Positions 31,701-39,793 of a DNA stretch of 48,584 nucleotides are shown piece by piece. Origin of the DNA: a virus; the IMG/VR virus record IMGVR_UViG_3300047678_000368, positions 1 through 48,584 of that record; one strand, 5' to 3'. The number at the start of each line of letters is the position of its first letter. Within the stretch, counting starts at the first letter, position 1. A program made the position numbers and the translations under genes. The notes beneath the pieces are model-generated. The model was not told where the DNA came from. It saw nothing but the letters and a program-made list of their open reading frames with translations, and searched no databases.

Positions 31701-33567
31701 GCGCATCACGCTCGAATGCGTCGTACTGCGCATTGATTCTCGCGATCGCGCCGCCCGTCGATTCAACGATCGTCGCCTGTAACGACTGCACGAGCTCTTC
31801 GATTTTCTTCGCGCGCAGACGGTCGCCCGCCTCGGCGATCGCATCGAGTTCCGCCGCAAAGCCCGCCCGTGCCGCGGCTTGGTCGGCGGGTTTGAGGCTC
31901 GCCACCAGTTTGTTGACGGCTTCCCGGAGCGAGCGCGCGCGATCCTCAAACCCCTTCATGGGATCGTCTGCTTCGTCGACGGTGGCCACGAAGTCCTGCA
32001 TTTGCTGGTGCAGCTCGGCGAGCTTCTGCTTGAGCTCAGCGCCCTTTGCGCCAGTGTTGGTAAACGCTTCTCCAGCCTTTTGGACGCTGGTGCCAGACTT
32101 CGCCGCTGCGCTGTCCATGCGCTCGAAGCCTTCCTTCGCGAGCGCCTGCATGGCCGCCGTGATTTCCTTCAGCTTGCCAGGGTTGAAGATCTTGTTCGAG
32201 TCAACCGCTTGCAGTTGCTTTGCGAGCGCCGCATACGCTTGGTTGAGTTGATCCGGAGAGAACGACTTCACCAATTCCGGATTGTCCGCGATGCGGCCCG
32301 CTTGGCTCTTGGCGAAGTTAAGGATCTTCTGCTGGGCCTGCGTGCGCTTGTCGATTTCGGCCGCGTCATAGTTCGTGAGCGCGTCTCCGAGACCGCTGAA
32401 CTCGCGCTGCGCGTCACGCGCGGCGCGCTTCGTGGACGACAGCAACAACTCGAAGCCCTTCAACACCGTGATGACCGTTGGCAGGATCGTGTTGCCGAGA
32501 TCGATCAGTACGGCGGAGAGTTCATTCTTGATCACGGCCGCCAGCGCGCCCGCCGACTCCCGATTGAGCTTCGCAGAGATCGTCAGCTTCCGTAGCGAGT
32601 CTTCGTACGAATCCGCCTCGGACTTCGCGTCTTTCGTGCTCGCCGCCGCCGCCTTCTGGGCGACCTGATAGTCATTGGCGCTTAAGCCAGCTTGGTCGAA
32701 GAGCGCGCGGTTGCCGTTAAACGCCCGGTAGAGATCCCCGAGCGCGCCAATGAGACCACGGGATTGCACCGTCGTCGCATTAACCGTGTTGGCGAAGATG
32801 TTCAGCGCCCTAGCATCGCCCTCCGAATTGCTGTCCGCTGCCTTCAGGGCGGCACGGCGCGCCTCTGACGCCTTGACGAGGATTTCGACGACGCCGGTGG
32901 TAATCTGCCGCGAATTGATGCCCGCATCGATCAGCGTGGCCATGGCGTGCGCAGCCTGCACGGCGTCCACGTTGAATGAGGCCAGCTTGGTGCCGGCCTT
33001 CCCGAGCGTCGCCGCAAGATCGTCGAACTGAATCTTGCCCTTCGTGATCGCGACGATCTGCACGAACGCCTTACGTGCTTCCGACGCGGTCAGCCCAAAT
33101 CCGTCTTGGATCTGATCCAATCCATCGGCGAGAGGCTTCACGTCGGTTTTGCCGAGCGCATCGGCCGCCAGCGTGAGCACCTTCATGTCCTCGCCAATCT
33201 GGCGCGGATCATGCTCACCCAGGCTAGCTATGGTATCGGCCAACTCAGCCAGCTCTACCTGAGAGCGCGGCGTGATCACGGAGAGTTGCGCAATCTCGGT
33301 GCGCAACGCGGTGAGATCGGTCGTCGGATCGGCGATCGACGCTCGCAATCGACGCATGGCGGTATCCACGTCGGACGCCATACGCGTGGCCACCGCCGCG
33401 AGCGAGACCATCGCGGCCGCGAACGCCCCAACCGCCACCACCGGCTTCTTTTCGATGAAGCTCGCGAAGTCGCTGACGGTCTTCTTACCCTTCTCTATCT
33501 TGTCTTCAAAGCCCGTGGTGCGAGCATCGATTTCGTAATAGAGCCGGTCGAGGCGCGTGTCGCCCAT
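28723..33567 (-). CDS. Tail tape measure protein, 1614 aa
   Basis: Sets tail length and is ejected at infection. Long, helical, low-Cys protein with N-terminal YYEIDARTTGFEDKIEKGKK and hydrophobic PVVAVGAFAAAMVSLAAVAT (residues about 36-56). A TP901-type tape-measure segment (IAQLSVITPRSQVELAELAD; AHAMATLIDAGINSRQITTG) covers residues 90-230, followed by very long coiled coils. A second hydrophobic stretch GIGQMVPVIGILVGVVSLAG lies near residue 850. The central part holds related segments of about 100 residues (LQGNEALKALVDAYTTQFTQ; LSDDLAGILSGIDLTSAAGV; GLSDIDVT-like G-x-D-x-T-x-x-x-G), so part arose by duplication. Its length implies a long flexible tail. Confidence 0.92.
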   Translation of the reverse strand: MGDTRLDRLYYEIDARTTGFEDKIEKGKKTVSDFASFIEKKPVVAVGAFAAAMVSLAAVATRMASDVDTAMRRLRASIADPTTDLTALRTEIAQLSVITPRSQVELAELADTIASLGEHDPRQIGEDMKVLTLAADALGKTDVKPLADGLDQIQDGFGLTASEARKAFVQIVAITKGKIQFDDLAATLGKAGTKLASFNVDAVQAAHAMATLIDAGINSRQITTGVVEILVKASEARRAALKAADSNSEGDARALNIFANTVNATTVQSRGLIGALGDLYRAFNGNRALFDQAGLSANDYQVAQKAAAASTKDAKSEADSYEDSLRKLTISAKLNRESAGALAAVIKNELSAVLIDLGNTILPTVITVLKGFELLLSSTKRAARDAQREFSGLGDALTNYDAAEIDKRTQAQQKILNFAKSQAGRIADNPELVKSFSPDQLNQAYAALAKQLQAVDSNKIFNPGKLKEITAAMQALAKEGFERMDSAAAKSGTSVQKAGEAFTNTGAKGAELKQKLAELHQQMQDFVATVDEADDPMKGFEDRARSLREAVNKLVASLKPADQAAARAGFAAELDAIAEAGDRLRAKKIEELVQSLQATIVESTGGAIARINAQYDAFERDARKKIATLRALADAQRETDPSGAAATAKQADALEKSLLPALEKQRTALLTIEDLNKDYASQIQTVETFGKTADASFTGAAVSVADYRFAIARMKEDERLLQAIVDDITLSTNTRADAERALKEAIERRKKAEGDGNASGSTVPREDVSVVAQIGSGLQAAALNAITLANAFGFGSDKLGSMLGKVAALGKSLADISSVLAQLSKSGNSGSGSNAGSGLSSIASGIGQMVPVIGILVGVVSLAGDAVDAFGTKARKRAKELAALADQFNESLRKFGQGIADDAKPQWQRERDAVAEEIGRLIQAAGKAAGYEYANGLTMSAAGLNEWIRQLDKQIADTLQNAAATGDGLEFAKAVLFVEPLRRLVDGLKAIAPIAEEAEAALRKEREEKLAALTDDLNVRRLRAQGYTAEADAAQRHLQYQKEIKDAEDQFTGTEGLVEYLRALREVQAAEEAAAVAAAALSKSLKETNDRIAILGLQGNEALKALVDAYTTQFTQLGGLLDGIDVTAEGGLDALKTRIRGIFESLSADGITADEQQIIDALMAILGAAESAASGLETFATRTSKALNALNTDNDILGGNAAEKFGRLKKVASGLSDDLAGILSGIDLTSAAGVDAAKQKLRDLYVSLAADGISESEQPIVDLIRQILGSIGDVVDEATSNSEKARQRLRDTASQDIALNDSTGADAFKRTLEGYGDAFQKLLGSFDVTTLDGVEGATGALKTLLQGVRDGTVDLSAFAGMTQDEVIAAILELDSSLDGLGQNAQDAAKALLEAAAAQKDFTDSVTDDYLRTTGKNREADIAALQRDIETKIARAKELNLSDAIIQQIIATGKIKLKALNDKYDQQAVQDALKAYDTTSSAVPDTKKSEFIASAVTQISGQQALTITDYLASALVEQRGARIGIERMVALLGGGALAGLPPVNIPALPPGITGGNAPGGSSGGIVLIVNFNGPLTGITPAEAADQFVQQAGPALDAYLARAAGIQAKVAGKTLS

Positions 33568-33572
33568 GGAGG

Positions 33573-34493
33573 CTACTTCCGCTCAGCCGCGTCGACCGCG
33601 CGCTGATGCGCATCGGCCTTGAGCAGCGCCTGCACAAACAACTCGCCGCGCGACCACTTGCGCACGAGCTCTCGCGGCTGGACGGCCAGCTCGTTCGCCA
33701 TGAGACCGGTGAACGCTTCCATCGGCATGGAGTCTTCCGTCTTTGCCAGATGGCGGAGGCGCGCGGAGCACGCTTCGGCACGACTGGAGTTCACCTCCCG
33801 GTGCGCGCGTTGCACCGCGATGAAGTCGAAGGTCGTCGCGGCGCGGGTCCACTTCGGCGGCTGATGCTCCCACTCGCCATTGTCCGCCCACGGGACATCG
33901 GCACCGGGATGCGTCAGAATCCAGATGAACTCACGCGACAATTGCGCAATCGCCTCGTCACAGAGGCGGATGGCTTCCAGCGCGGCCGGCGTTGCGTTCT
34001 CTTCCAGCTCGTATTCAGCGGCCACCCGACGCACCGCGAGCCACCCGAGGGCATGGTCAATTTCTTCCAGTCGGCGGATCGCGAACTCGCCCTTCGGGAA
34101 GACCGACTTATCCGGCGCGCACTCCAACGGGACGGGAATCGGCGTCGCGGCCAACGCGTCTTGAATGTCGCGAATCTCTGACGGTGACCAGCGCATGGAC
34201 GCTTTGCCGTGCGGCTGCTGCGGCCCTTGCGCGTGCCACCGCGAGAGGGCGCCAAAGAAGAACAACGCGCCCATCGCGGAGCGGTCGAGATTCTCCGCAC
34301 CGCCAGGGCGCACCGCGTCAATCTGCGCGGCGGTAGCCACGCCCGATTGCCGCACGCTTTGCTCCAAGATCGCGCAGCGCGCGTCCAACACGTCGCGCCC
34401 GACCACATCGGCTTGCACCGATGGGCCGGGCGACGACGCGCGGCGACGTCGACGCGGTTCCCCCGAATCACGCGACGTCACAAGTCGCTCCAC
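33573..34493 (-). CDS. Tail protein upstream of tape measure, chaperone position
   Basis: A 306-residue protein in the position of the tail assembly chaperone. Residues 1-95 are Arg-rich then helical (AILEQSVRQSGVATAAQIDA). Residues 98-306 begin MRWSPSEIRDIQDALAATPI and are helical with W-rich segments (FIWILTHPGADVPWADNGEW; LVRKWSRGELFVQALLKADA). The usual -1 frameshift pair (G/GT) is not evident; the frame is continuous. GTG start at 34493; an internal ATG near residue 98 could give a shorter product. Not matched to a family with certainty. Confidence 0.55.
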   Translation of the reverse strand: MERLVTSRDSGEPRRRRRASSPGPSVQADVVGRDVLDARCAILEQSVRQSGVATAAQIDAVRPGGAENLDRSAMGALFFFGALSRWHAQGPQQPHGKASMRWSPSEIRDIQDALAATPIPVPLECAPDKSVFPKGEFAIRRLEEIDHALGWLAVRRVAAEYELEENATPAALEAIRLCDEAIAQLSREFIWILTHPGADVPWADNGEWEHQPPKWTRAATTFDFIAVQRAHREVNSSRAEACSARLRHLAKTEDSMPMEAFTGLMANELAVQPRELVRKWSRGELFVQALLKADAHQRAVDAAERK

Positions 34494-34510
34494 TCATTCG
34501 CGACGCGCAC

Positions 34511-35962
34511 TCAGGTGTTGACGAACACCTGGAGCGTCGTCGGCTTGTAGCCGATGGACGCCTGCAGCTCGGCCGCCTGCGTCATGTTGAGTTCCGTGTT
34601 GATTTGCGCGGCGCCGTTCCAGCCGCACATGGTGATCGTCTTGCCGCCCTGCGTCAGCCCTTGGAACAGGAGCGTGGCGCGCAAGCTCGTCGCGATCTTG
34701 TTGCCGAGCGGCAGCACGCTATTGGCGTACGCCGACGACGGCATCCCGAGCGCCAACTGCATGATCTCGGGGCGGAGGTTGTTCGTCTTGAACGCGAACG
34801 ACGGCGCCGCGTTGGAGAGGCGCGTGCGCAGCGTGACGCGCGAGGTTTCCACGCGCTGGTTCGTGGCTGAGCCGCTGACCGCGAACGTGAAGCCACCGGT
34901 CACACCGGCGATGCTCGTGACCGTCTGCAACACGACAGCCGCACCGCTCGCCTGCGCGGCCTGCACTTGCGTGCGGAAGTTGAGTGTCGTGGACACGACA
35001 CTGTGAATCAGGTGCCATTCGTTGTTCACGCGCACCCAGTTGCCCGCGACGATGCCAGCCGCCGACACGACCGACACGGAGTACGCGCCGGCAGAGACGG
35101 CGCCACTCAGCGTCGTGGCCGTGCCGGAGTCCGTCAGCGTCGAGACGCCCGTGATCTCGGAAAAGAGATCCGCGGAACTCGAGGCGTTGGTGACCACGAT
35201 GCTCGCCGGGGTAAACGCCGTGTTGGTGAAGTCGAGCGTACCACTGGACGCCATCAGCTTCACCGGAACCGTCGCGAGCTGGCCGCGCGAGAGCGTCGTG
35301 GTGAGCCCGGTCGGGTCGAACGACACGTTTTGCATAGTCGCCTTCACCACACTGCCATCCTGCAGCGCGCCCGTGACGATCACGCTCGTGTTGAGCAGCG
35401 TGTTCATGAGCAGACCGTCGGTCGTGAAGAGGCGCGGGCCGACCGTGCCCGTCTGAATCGCGGCCGTGCCATCGCCGAGCACCGCGGAGCGCGGCAAGCC
35501 CAGCGCATACGCGATGATGTCGGCCGTGATCGCCATGAAGCGCCACGAGATGCCCAGATCCACATAGCCCACGAGCGTGCCGTACGCCGTGCGCTGAATC
35601 GCGTTGAACGCGTCCGAGAGTTCGGCCGGGATGTTCAACTTGACGCCATCCGCTTCCGGCACGCCCAGGCTGATCGCCGACCGCTCCACGACCGCTTCAC
35701 CGCTCGCGTGATCGAACTGCAAGGGCTTGAGCGGCGTGACCGTGGTGGACACCAGATTGGAGATGCGCACCTCTTCCAGCGTTTCACCGGTGCCGACGCG
35801 AATGTCATCGCCAATCGCGAAGTTGGTCGCCGACGTGATCGAGAACGACGACGCATTCGCCGCGGCCGCGGCCGACAGCGTGGTGCTACCACCGCCACTC
35901 GGCGTGTCCATCATCAGATGGAGGCCGGTGACTACATCAAAGGCTTTGTCGAGAACGCCCAT
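34511..35962 (-). CDS. Major tail tube protein, 483 aa
   Basis: Forms the tail tube. Reads MGVLDKAFDVVTGLHLMMDT, then PAELSDAFNAIQRTAYGTLV and RPEIMQLALGMPSSAYANSV, ending NMTQAAELQASIGYKPTTLQ. The repeated structure R-A-T-L-L-F-Q-G with a final beta hairpin is typical of siphovirus tube proteins. A middle insertion (residues about 230-350, ASIVVTNASSSADLFSEITG) looks like an added beta domain on the tube surface. SD AGGAGA precedes the ATG. Position between tail terminator and tape-measure genes fits. Confidence 0.78.
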   Translation of the reverse strand: MGVLDKAFDVVTGLHLMMDTPSGGGSTTLSAAAAANASSFSITSATNFAIGDDIRVGTGETLEEVRISNLVSTTVTPLKPLQFDHASGEAVVERSAISLGVPEADGVKLNIPAELSDAFNAIQRTAYGTLVGYVDLGISWRFMAITADIIAYALGLPRSAVLGDGTAAIQTGTVGPRLFTTDGLLMNTLLNTSVIVTGALQDGSVVKATMQNVSFDPTGLTTTLSRGQLATVPVKLMASSGTLDFTNTAFTPASIVVTNASSSADLFSEITGVSTLTDSGTATTLSGAVSAGAYSVSVVSAAGIVAGNWVRVNNEWHLIHSVVSTTLNFRTQVQAAQASGAAVVLQTVTSIAGVTGGFTFAVSGSATNQRVETSRVTLRTRLSNAAPSFAFKTNNLRPEIMQLALGMPSSAYANSVLPLGNKIATSLRATLLFQGLTQGGKTITMCGWNGAAQINTELNMTQAAELQASIGYKPTTLQVFVNT

Positions 35963-35983
35963 TGCAGTCTCCTAGGAACCGGC

Positions 35984-36409
35984 TCAGCCGGCGATGAGGA
36001 ACGTGATGTCGATGTCAGCGCGAGCGACCGCTGCATCGTCCTGCCGAGGATCGGCGCCAGGCCATTGCCGATCGGGTGGGGACGCGCCGTCGCGTCCGAC
36101 GTCCAATCCGCGCGCGGTGTACGCGGGATTGCGGAGCAGCTTTTCCAAGCGTGCGCAAATCGTGTTGCACGTCGCTTCGAGCGGACCAAACACGCTGAAC
36201 TGCGCGCGAATGCGATCGACGAAATAGCTCTGCGGGCCCGACGCGACAGCCTGATACGCGATCACCGGGAGATCGCCGTCCAAGTCGAGGTTGTCCCAGG
36301 GCACGATGAGCAGAGACGTGCGTCCGCAGAGCGTGCGGAGCTCGCTATCCGCATTCACGATGTAGACCGTGGCTTCGCGCCACTGTTGCACGCGATCTAC
36401 CGTCGTCAC
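35984..36409 (-). CDS. Tail terminator/completion protein, 141 aa
   Basis: Reads VDRVQQWREATVYIVNADSE, LPVIAYQAVASGPQSYFVDR and RIRAQFSVFGPLEATCNTIC, then RLEKLLRN. The layout (domain near 140 residues, strand R-x-Q-F-S-V-F-G followed by a helix ending A-R-L-E-K-L-L) matches DUF3168-like tail terminators that cap the tail tube. GTG start at 36409 overlaps the gene upstream by GTGA. Confidence 0.68.
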   Translation of the reverse strand: MTTVDRVQQWREATVYIVNADSELRTLCGRTSLLIVPWDNLDLDGDLPVIAYQAVASGPQSYFVDRIRAQFSVFGPLEATCNTICARLEKLLRNPAYTARGLDVGRDGASPPDRQWPGADPRQDDAAVARADIDITFLIAG

Positions 36410-37023
36410 GCGCCGCTCCCACGCGAGACAGACAGGCTGTGCACGAAAACGGGGCCGAGCGCGCTCCGCACGGACGCGAGTGCGGGCCGCATGAACGGAC
36501 GCGGGAGGATCACGACCTTGCGGGACTTGCCTGCCTGGGTCGTGCCAAACTCCAACGCCGGCGCATACGCGACCGCGACCCCGACGCGCACACCATGTTC
36601 GATGCGTTCGATGAATGCCGACCGTTTGAGCGTGCCGGTATCCTGCGACGGTGGATCGCCCGGCTTGGACGCACGGTGCAGCCCCGTGATGATGTTCTTG
36701 CGTTTGATGTCGCCGAACTTGATGGAGCCGCTATTCAGATTGCGCGCGAACGCCAAGCGCGTCGCATTCAGCCGCCGGTTCTTCGCCCGCCGACGCCGAT
36801 GGGCATCGCTTTGGGCGGAGGTGTGCGGTCCCATCTCGCCGGCCGTCTGCGCCATCTTCGCGTAGTAGCGACCCAACCCCGGTTGTGAGAGCTTGGTCTG
36901 AATCGCGTTCTTGAGCATGACGGCGGTGCCGTAAATGGCCTTGGGCGCGCGCGAGCGCACGCTGTTCGCGAACTCGGCGAGGGCGCGCTCAGGCGGGCGA
37001 CCGGACTCAGAGCGCAGGCTCAT
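36406..37023 (-). CDS. HK97-gp10-like neck protein, 205 aa
   Basis: Reads EFANSVRSRAPKAIYGTAVM, a basic insert (SDAHRRRRAKNRRLNATRLA), then TGTLKRSAFIERIEHGVRVG, VAVAYAPALEFGTTQAG and PRPFMRPALASVRSAL. The Y-A-x-x-x-E-F-G-T and R-P-F-M-R-P-A motifs are hallmarks of the gp10-like head-tail family. The Arg-rich insert is larger than usual. ATGA overlap with the gene upstream. Confidence 0.8.
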   Translation of the reverse strand: MSLRSESGRPPERALAEFANSVRSRAPKAIYGTAVMLKNAIQTKLSQPGLGRYYAKMAQTAGEMGPHTSAQSDAHRRRRAKNRRLNATRLAFARNLNSGSIKFGDIKRKNIITGLHRASKPGDPPSQDTGTLKRSAFIERIEHGVRVGVAVAYAPALEFGTTQAGKSRKVVILPRPFMRPALASVRSALGPVFVHSLSVSRGSGA

Positions 37024-37457
37024 GAAATATTCCCCGCCGGCGCCGCAATCACCGTCACGGCCATGGTGGCGCCGACGGGATCGATCACGCCATCCGCTTC
37101 CGCAAGCCACGTAAAGCCCGCGTACGGGCCATCCAGGATCTTGAATCCATCGTGCGTCACGATGGTCGGGAGCCCGGCCGCCGTTCGCAGAAAGGTGATC
37201 GTGGACTTGGCACTCGAGCGGACACCGAATGGCTTCGCGATGGCAACGGTCGCATTGGCGCCCGCGTCGTTCGTGACCGGCACAAAGATCACCGACACGT
37301 TCGACCACGCCCCATCTGCGGCGTACGCGCGCGTGGTACTCGCATCGAGGCCGGTGCTCGCCGTGGGGCGATACACCGTGCACCGACATCCCAAGTCTTT
37401 GACGATGGGCGTCAGTGCGGTTTGGAGCGCCAGCGCGAGACTATCGCGGAGCGTCAT
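37020..37457 (-). CDS. Head-tail joining protein, 145 aa
   Basis: Reads MTLRDSLALALQTALTPIVK, then VYRPTASTGLDASTTRAYAA and THDGFKILDGPYAGFTWLAE. A beta-rich protein placed between the DnaT-like connector and the gp10-like protein, where head-closure proteins normally lie. Family not certain; the call is positional plus size. Confidence 0.58.
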   Translation of the reverse strand: MTLRDSLALALQTALTPIVKDLGCRCTVYRPTASTGLDASTTRAYAADGAWSNVSVIFVPVTNDAGANATVAIAKPFGVRSSAKSTITFLRTAAGLPTIVTHDGFKILDGPYAGFTWLAEADGVIDPVGATMAVTVIAAPAGNIS

Positions 37458-37459
37458 CC

Positions 37460-37963
37460 TCAGCCCCGATCGAAGGCAGACGAGGACTGGAGATATGGCT
37501 CCAGCATCTCCCACACGATCGCACGACGTTCGTTCGCGGTCCGCGGTGCCGTCTCGCGCAGCGCCAGCGCGATCGGGCCGACCTTGAGACTCGCAAAGTT
37601 GGCGAGCGCATCGACGGCGCCAGGATCGCTGCCCTTGGCAAGCAAGTCGAGCGCCTCTTCACAGCACGCGAGGCGCACATCTTCCGGGATCGCGTTGAAG
37701 GCGATGGCATAGCCATCACGGTCCATGCACCCACTGCGCGGCCACTGGAGCCGCTGCGCACTGGTGCTGCGATAGCCGTCCCACGGCAGCGACTCCAGCC
37801 GCTGCGTGGCCATGATGAGCGCGCGCCGACGCACCTCATCATCTGCAGCGTTTGTCCACGCGTCGACATAGAGACGCGTCGCGAAGTACGCCACGGCCTC
37901 TTCAAGCGAGACGTAGCTATTCGCCGCAGCATCGCCGGGCGTGGACGTGAGTGTGACGGGCAT
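37460..37963 (-). CDS. Head-tail connector (DnaT-like family), 167 aa
   Basis: Reads NSYVSLEEAVAYFATRLYVD, EVRRRALIMATQRLESLPWD, GYRSTSAQRLQWPRSGCMDR, and a final helical part (LALRETAPRTANERRAIVWE). These match the phage family often annotated as DnaT-like ssDNA-binding protein, which in practice sits at the head-tail connector position. The structural role is inferred from context. Confidence 0.75.
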   Translation of the reverse strand: MPVTLTSTPGDAAANSYVSLEEAVAYFATRLYVDAWTNAADDEVRRRALIMATQRLESLPWDGYRSTSAQRLQWPRSGCMDRDGYAIAFNAIPEDVRLACCEEALDLLAKGSDPGAVDALANFASLKVGPIALALRETAPRTANERRAIVWEMLEPYLQSSSAFDRG

Positions 37964-37978
37964 CGGCGCGCTGTGGGC

Positions 37979-38269
37979 TTACACGGTCGCGTTGGACACG
38001 GTCGCGTCAGCGGCGGGCGCGTCGCTCACCGTCGTGGTGGTGGCGGGCGCATCACCACTGGTGGTGTCGGTCGTTTCAACCACGGGCGTCTCGTTCTTCT
38101 TGAACGGATTGCCCTTCGGCTTTGTCGACTTCGGCGGGTTCAGATACGCCGCTTCATCGATCGCGTTGTACTGCGCGCGAAACATCTCCGCGTCATCCGC
38201 GTTGACATCGCACACCTGATTGAACTTCGGGATCCAGAGCCGAATAGTGGGCTTCGTGGCTTCAGCCAT
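37979..38269 (-). CDS. Small hypothetical head protein, 96 aa
   Basis: Reads MAEATKPTIRLWIPKFNQVC, then AQYNAIDEAAYLNPPKSTKP and a Thr/Ala/Val-rich tail ending in a run like TVSDAPAADATVSNATV. The first 60 residues may fold and the tail is disordered. Placed right after the coat-protein block. Unknown. Confidence 0.55.
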   Translation of the reverse strand: MAEATKPTIRLWIPKFNQVCDVNADDAEMFRAQYNAIDEAAYLNPPKSTKPKGNPFKKNETPVVETTDTTSGDAPATTTTVSDAPAADATVSNATV

Positions 38270-38378
38270 CGGTCAACTCCAAGAGGGGGGAGGCACCACC
38301 CGCCGACACGGCCACGCCATGCACATCGAGGTTCCGGGCTCGATGGACGACGTGACCGCGCGGGGCGGTGCAGAGCAG
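38262..38378 (-). CDS. Possible small protein with non-standard start
   Basis: The frame reads LCTAPRGHVVHRARNLDVHG then VAVSAGGASPLLELTDG, ending 8 bp inside the next gene. It looks protein-like and resembles short post-coat proteins of other phages. A TAG lies at 38390-38388 and no ATG, GTG or TTG follows in the first 20 codons; CTG at 38378 is the earliest candidate start. It could instead be a remnant of a longer gene or reflect a sequence error. Confidence 0.3.
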   Translation of the reverse strand: MLCTAPRGHVVHRARNLDVHGVAVSAGGASPLLELTDG

Positions 38379-38400
38379 CGCGACGCGCTATCCGTTCGCC

Positions 38401-39534
38401 TTAGTTGGCGTAGACGCGCGTGGCCATGTTCGGATCGAGCAGCTGGTAGCCGTACAGGCAGTCCAGCGCGACGAACATCTTGGAGTTGTTGCCCTCGTAG
38501 AAGATGCGGGCACGCACCGAGATGCCGAGATCCGGATCGCTGATCGTGCTCACGTTCACGCCCGGCATGTCATCCGGCAGTGGCGCGAACTTGAGCGCGG
38601 CGAAGTTGCGATGGAACACGACGTTCGCGGCCTTGGCGGCAGCGAGCGTGTGGAATGTCACCACCGCACCCGAGAGCACTGCGGCCGGCAGCGCCGGTTC
38701 AAACGTCAGTGCCGCGATCGCACCACCCGACGCCGTGGCGTTGGCGGTGACGGTGAAGCGCTGCGTCAGGCCCGCGATGCTGAACGTGTCACCTTTGACG
38801 ACCGTACCGGTCGCATCGATCGACCCGATAGCGATGGTCGTGGCATTGATCGCCGCGTTGGCCGTCAGCGCACCGACACCGTCCGACAACGTGTTCGACG
38901 TGAACGTCGGCGTGTTCTGGTTCGCAAACCAGTTGACGCCCATCAGCTCAGACAGCGCGCCGCGACGGAAGGTCTCGACATGCGAGCCGGTGATGTTCTT
39001 ACCGGCCATGTAGGCGAGGATTTCCGTCTTCAAGTTGCCGTCCACCATGCCGTGGACCATCGACGTGTCGTCAAGCGGCACACCGTTCTGGAACAGCACC
39101 TGGGTGGCCTTCGCCAAGTCCTTGATGTCGAAGGTGCCGCTCAGCTGGGTGTACCACGGCACGCGCGTGATGAGCGTCGCGAGCTTCTGGTCCACTTTGT
39201 TCGCCAGTGCGTAGGCCGCGGGGCGGATGTGGTCCGAGATGATCTTGTCGCTCGTGAGCGCGCGATCCTTGTCAGTGATCTCGAACTTCACTTCATCCCA
39301 CTCACTCATGACGAGCGCGACCTTGCTCGTATTCAGATCCTGCGCGTTGCTCGGCGCGGACTGCGCCGTGAAGACGCTGGGCTTCCGAATCGTGGTCGTA
39401 TCGCCCTGTTCCTTCGTGTCCTTCTCAAACTCGCGGTAGACGCGACCCGCGAGACCGAGGGCGTTCTCCAACAGGGGCAACGCCTCCTGCGCAAAGAACG
39501 TCTCGTTGTACGAGCCGTAGGTATTCGTAGCCAT
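38401..39534 (-). CDS. Major capsid protein, P22 coat-like, 377 aa
   Basis: Forms the head shell. Reads NETFFAQEALPLLENALGLA, then EVKFEITDKDRALTSDKIIS, RPAAYALANKVDQKLATLIT, GALSELMGVNWFANQNTPTF and a late beta insert (GSIDATGTVVKGDTFSIAGL). It closes with NVVFHRNFAALKFAPLPDDM and GVNVSTISDPDLGISVRARI. This order matches the P22 coat family, including the inserted I-domain-like segment. P22 itself is short-tailed, while this phage has a long tail. The start at 39534 has TGAGGA upstream. A structured 259-bp leader precedes it. Confidence 0.85.
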   Translation of the reverse strand: MATNTYGSYNETFFAQEALPLLENALGLAGRVYREFEKDTKEQGDTTTIRKPSVFTAQSAPSNAQDLNTSKVALVMSEWDEVKFEITDKDRALTSDKIISDHIRPAAYALANKVDQKLATLITRVPWYTQLSGTFDIKDLAKATQVLFQNGVPLDDTSMVHGMVDGNLKTEILAYMAGKNITGSHVETFRRGALSELMGVNWFANQNTPTFTSNTLSDGVGALTANAAINATTIAIGSIDATGTVVKGDTFSIAGLTQRFTVTANATASGGAIAALTFEPALPAAVLSGAVVTFHTLAAAKAANVVFHRNFAALKFAPLPDDMPGVNVSTISDPDLGISVRARIFYEGNNSKMFVALDCLYGYQLLDPNMATRVYAN

Positions 39535-39793
39535 CGCTGGCGATCCTCACAGAAGTGGTGAGGTGCGCTGGCCCGAACACACGAAGGGGCGCGCACCGAT
39601 CGGGGCCGCCGAGCGAGGCTCGGACAGCCGGGAACTGGTGCGCGCCCCACGCGCAGCACGCGGAGCATGATCTCCGACGTGGCGATCGTGTGCATCCCGC
39701 AACACGATCGATAGGAACAGCCTGCCAACACTGCGGTCCTGCGACTGCGTGCGACGCCTACACTCTATGCCTGCATGACCACCCGACTCGTTA
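39535..39793 (-). promoter_or_regulatory. Structured 259-bp leader of the coat gene
   Basis: No gene is seen. Two large inverted repeats fill it. GGGGCGCGCACC (39586-39597) pairs with GGTGCGCGCCCC (39637-39648) and encloses a smaller hairpin CCGAG/CTCGG (39609-39613, 39619-39623). CGATCGTGT (39683-39691) pairs with ACACGATCG (39702-39710). Neither is followed by a T tract on the minus strand, so they may act as RNA structure that processes or stabilises the coat messenger and sets coat above scaffold level. Confidence 0.55.

Noticed and set aside
33573-34510. Programmed -1 frameshift of tail chaperones
   Set aside because: The gene before the tape measure is one continuous frame and I see no slippery heptamer with a second open frame.
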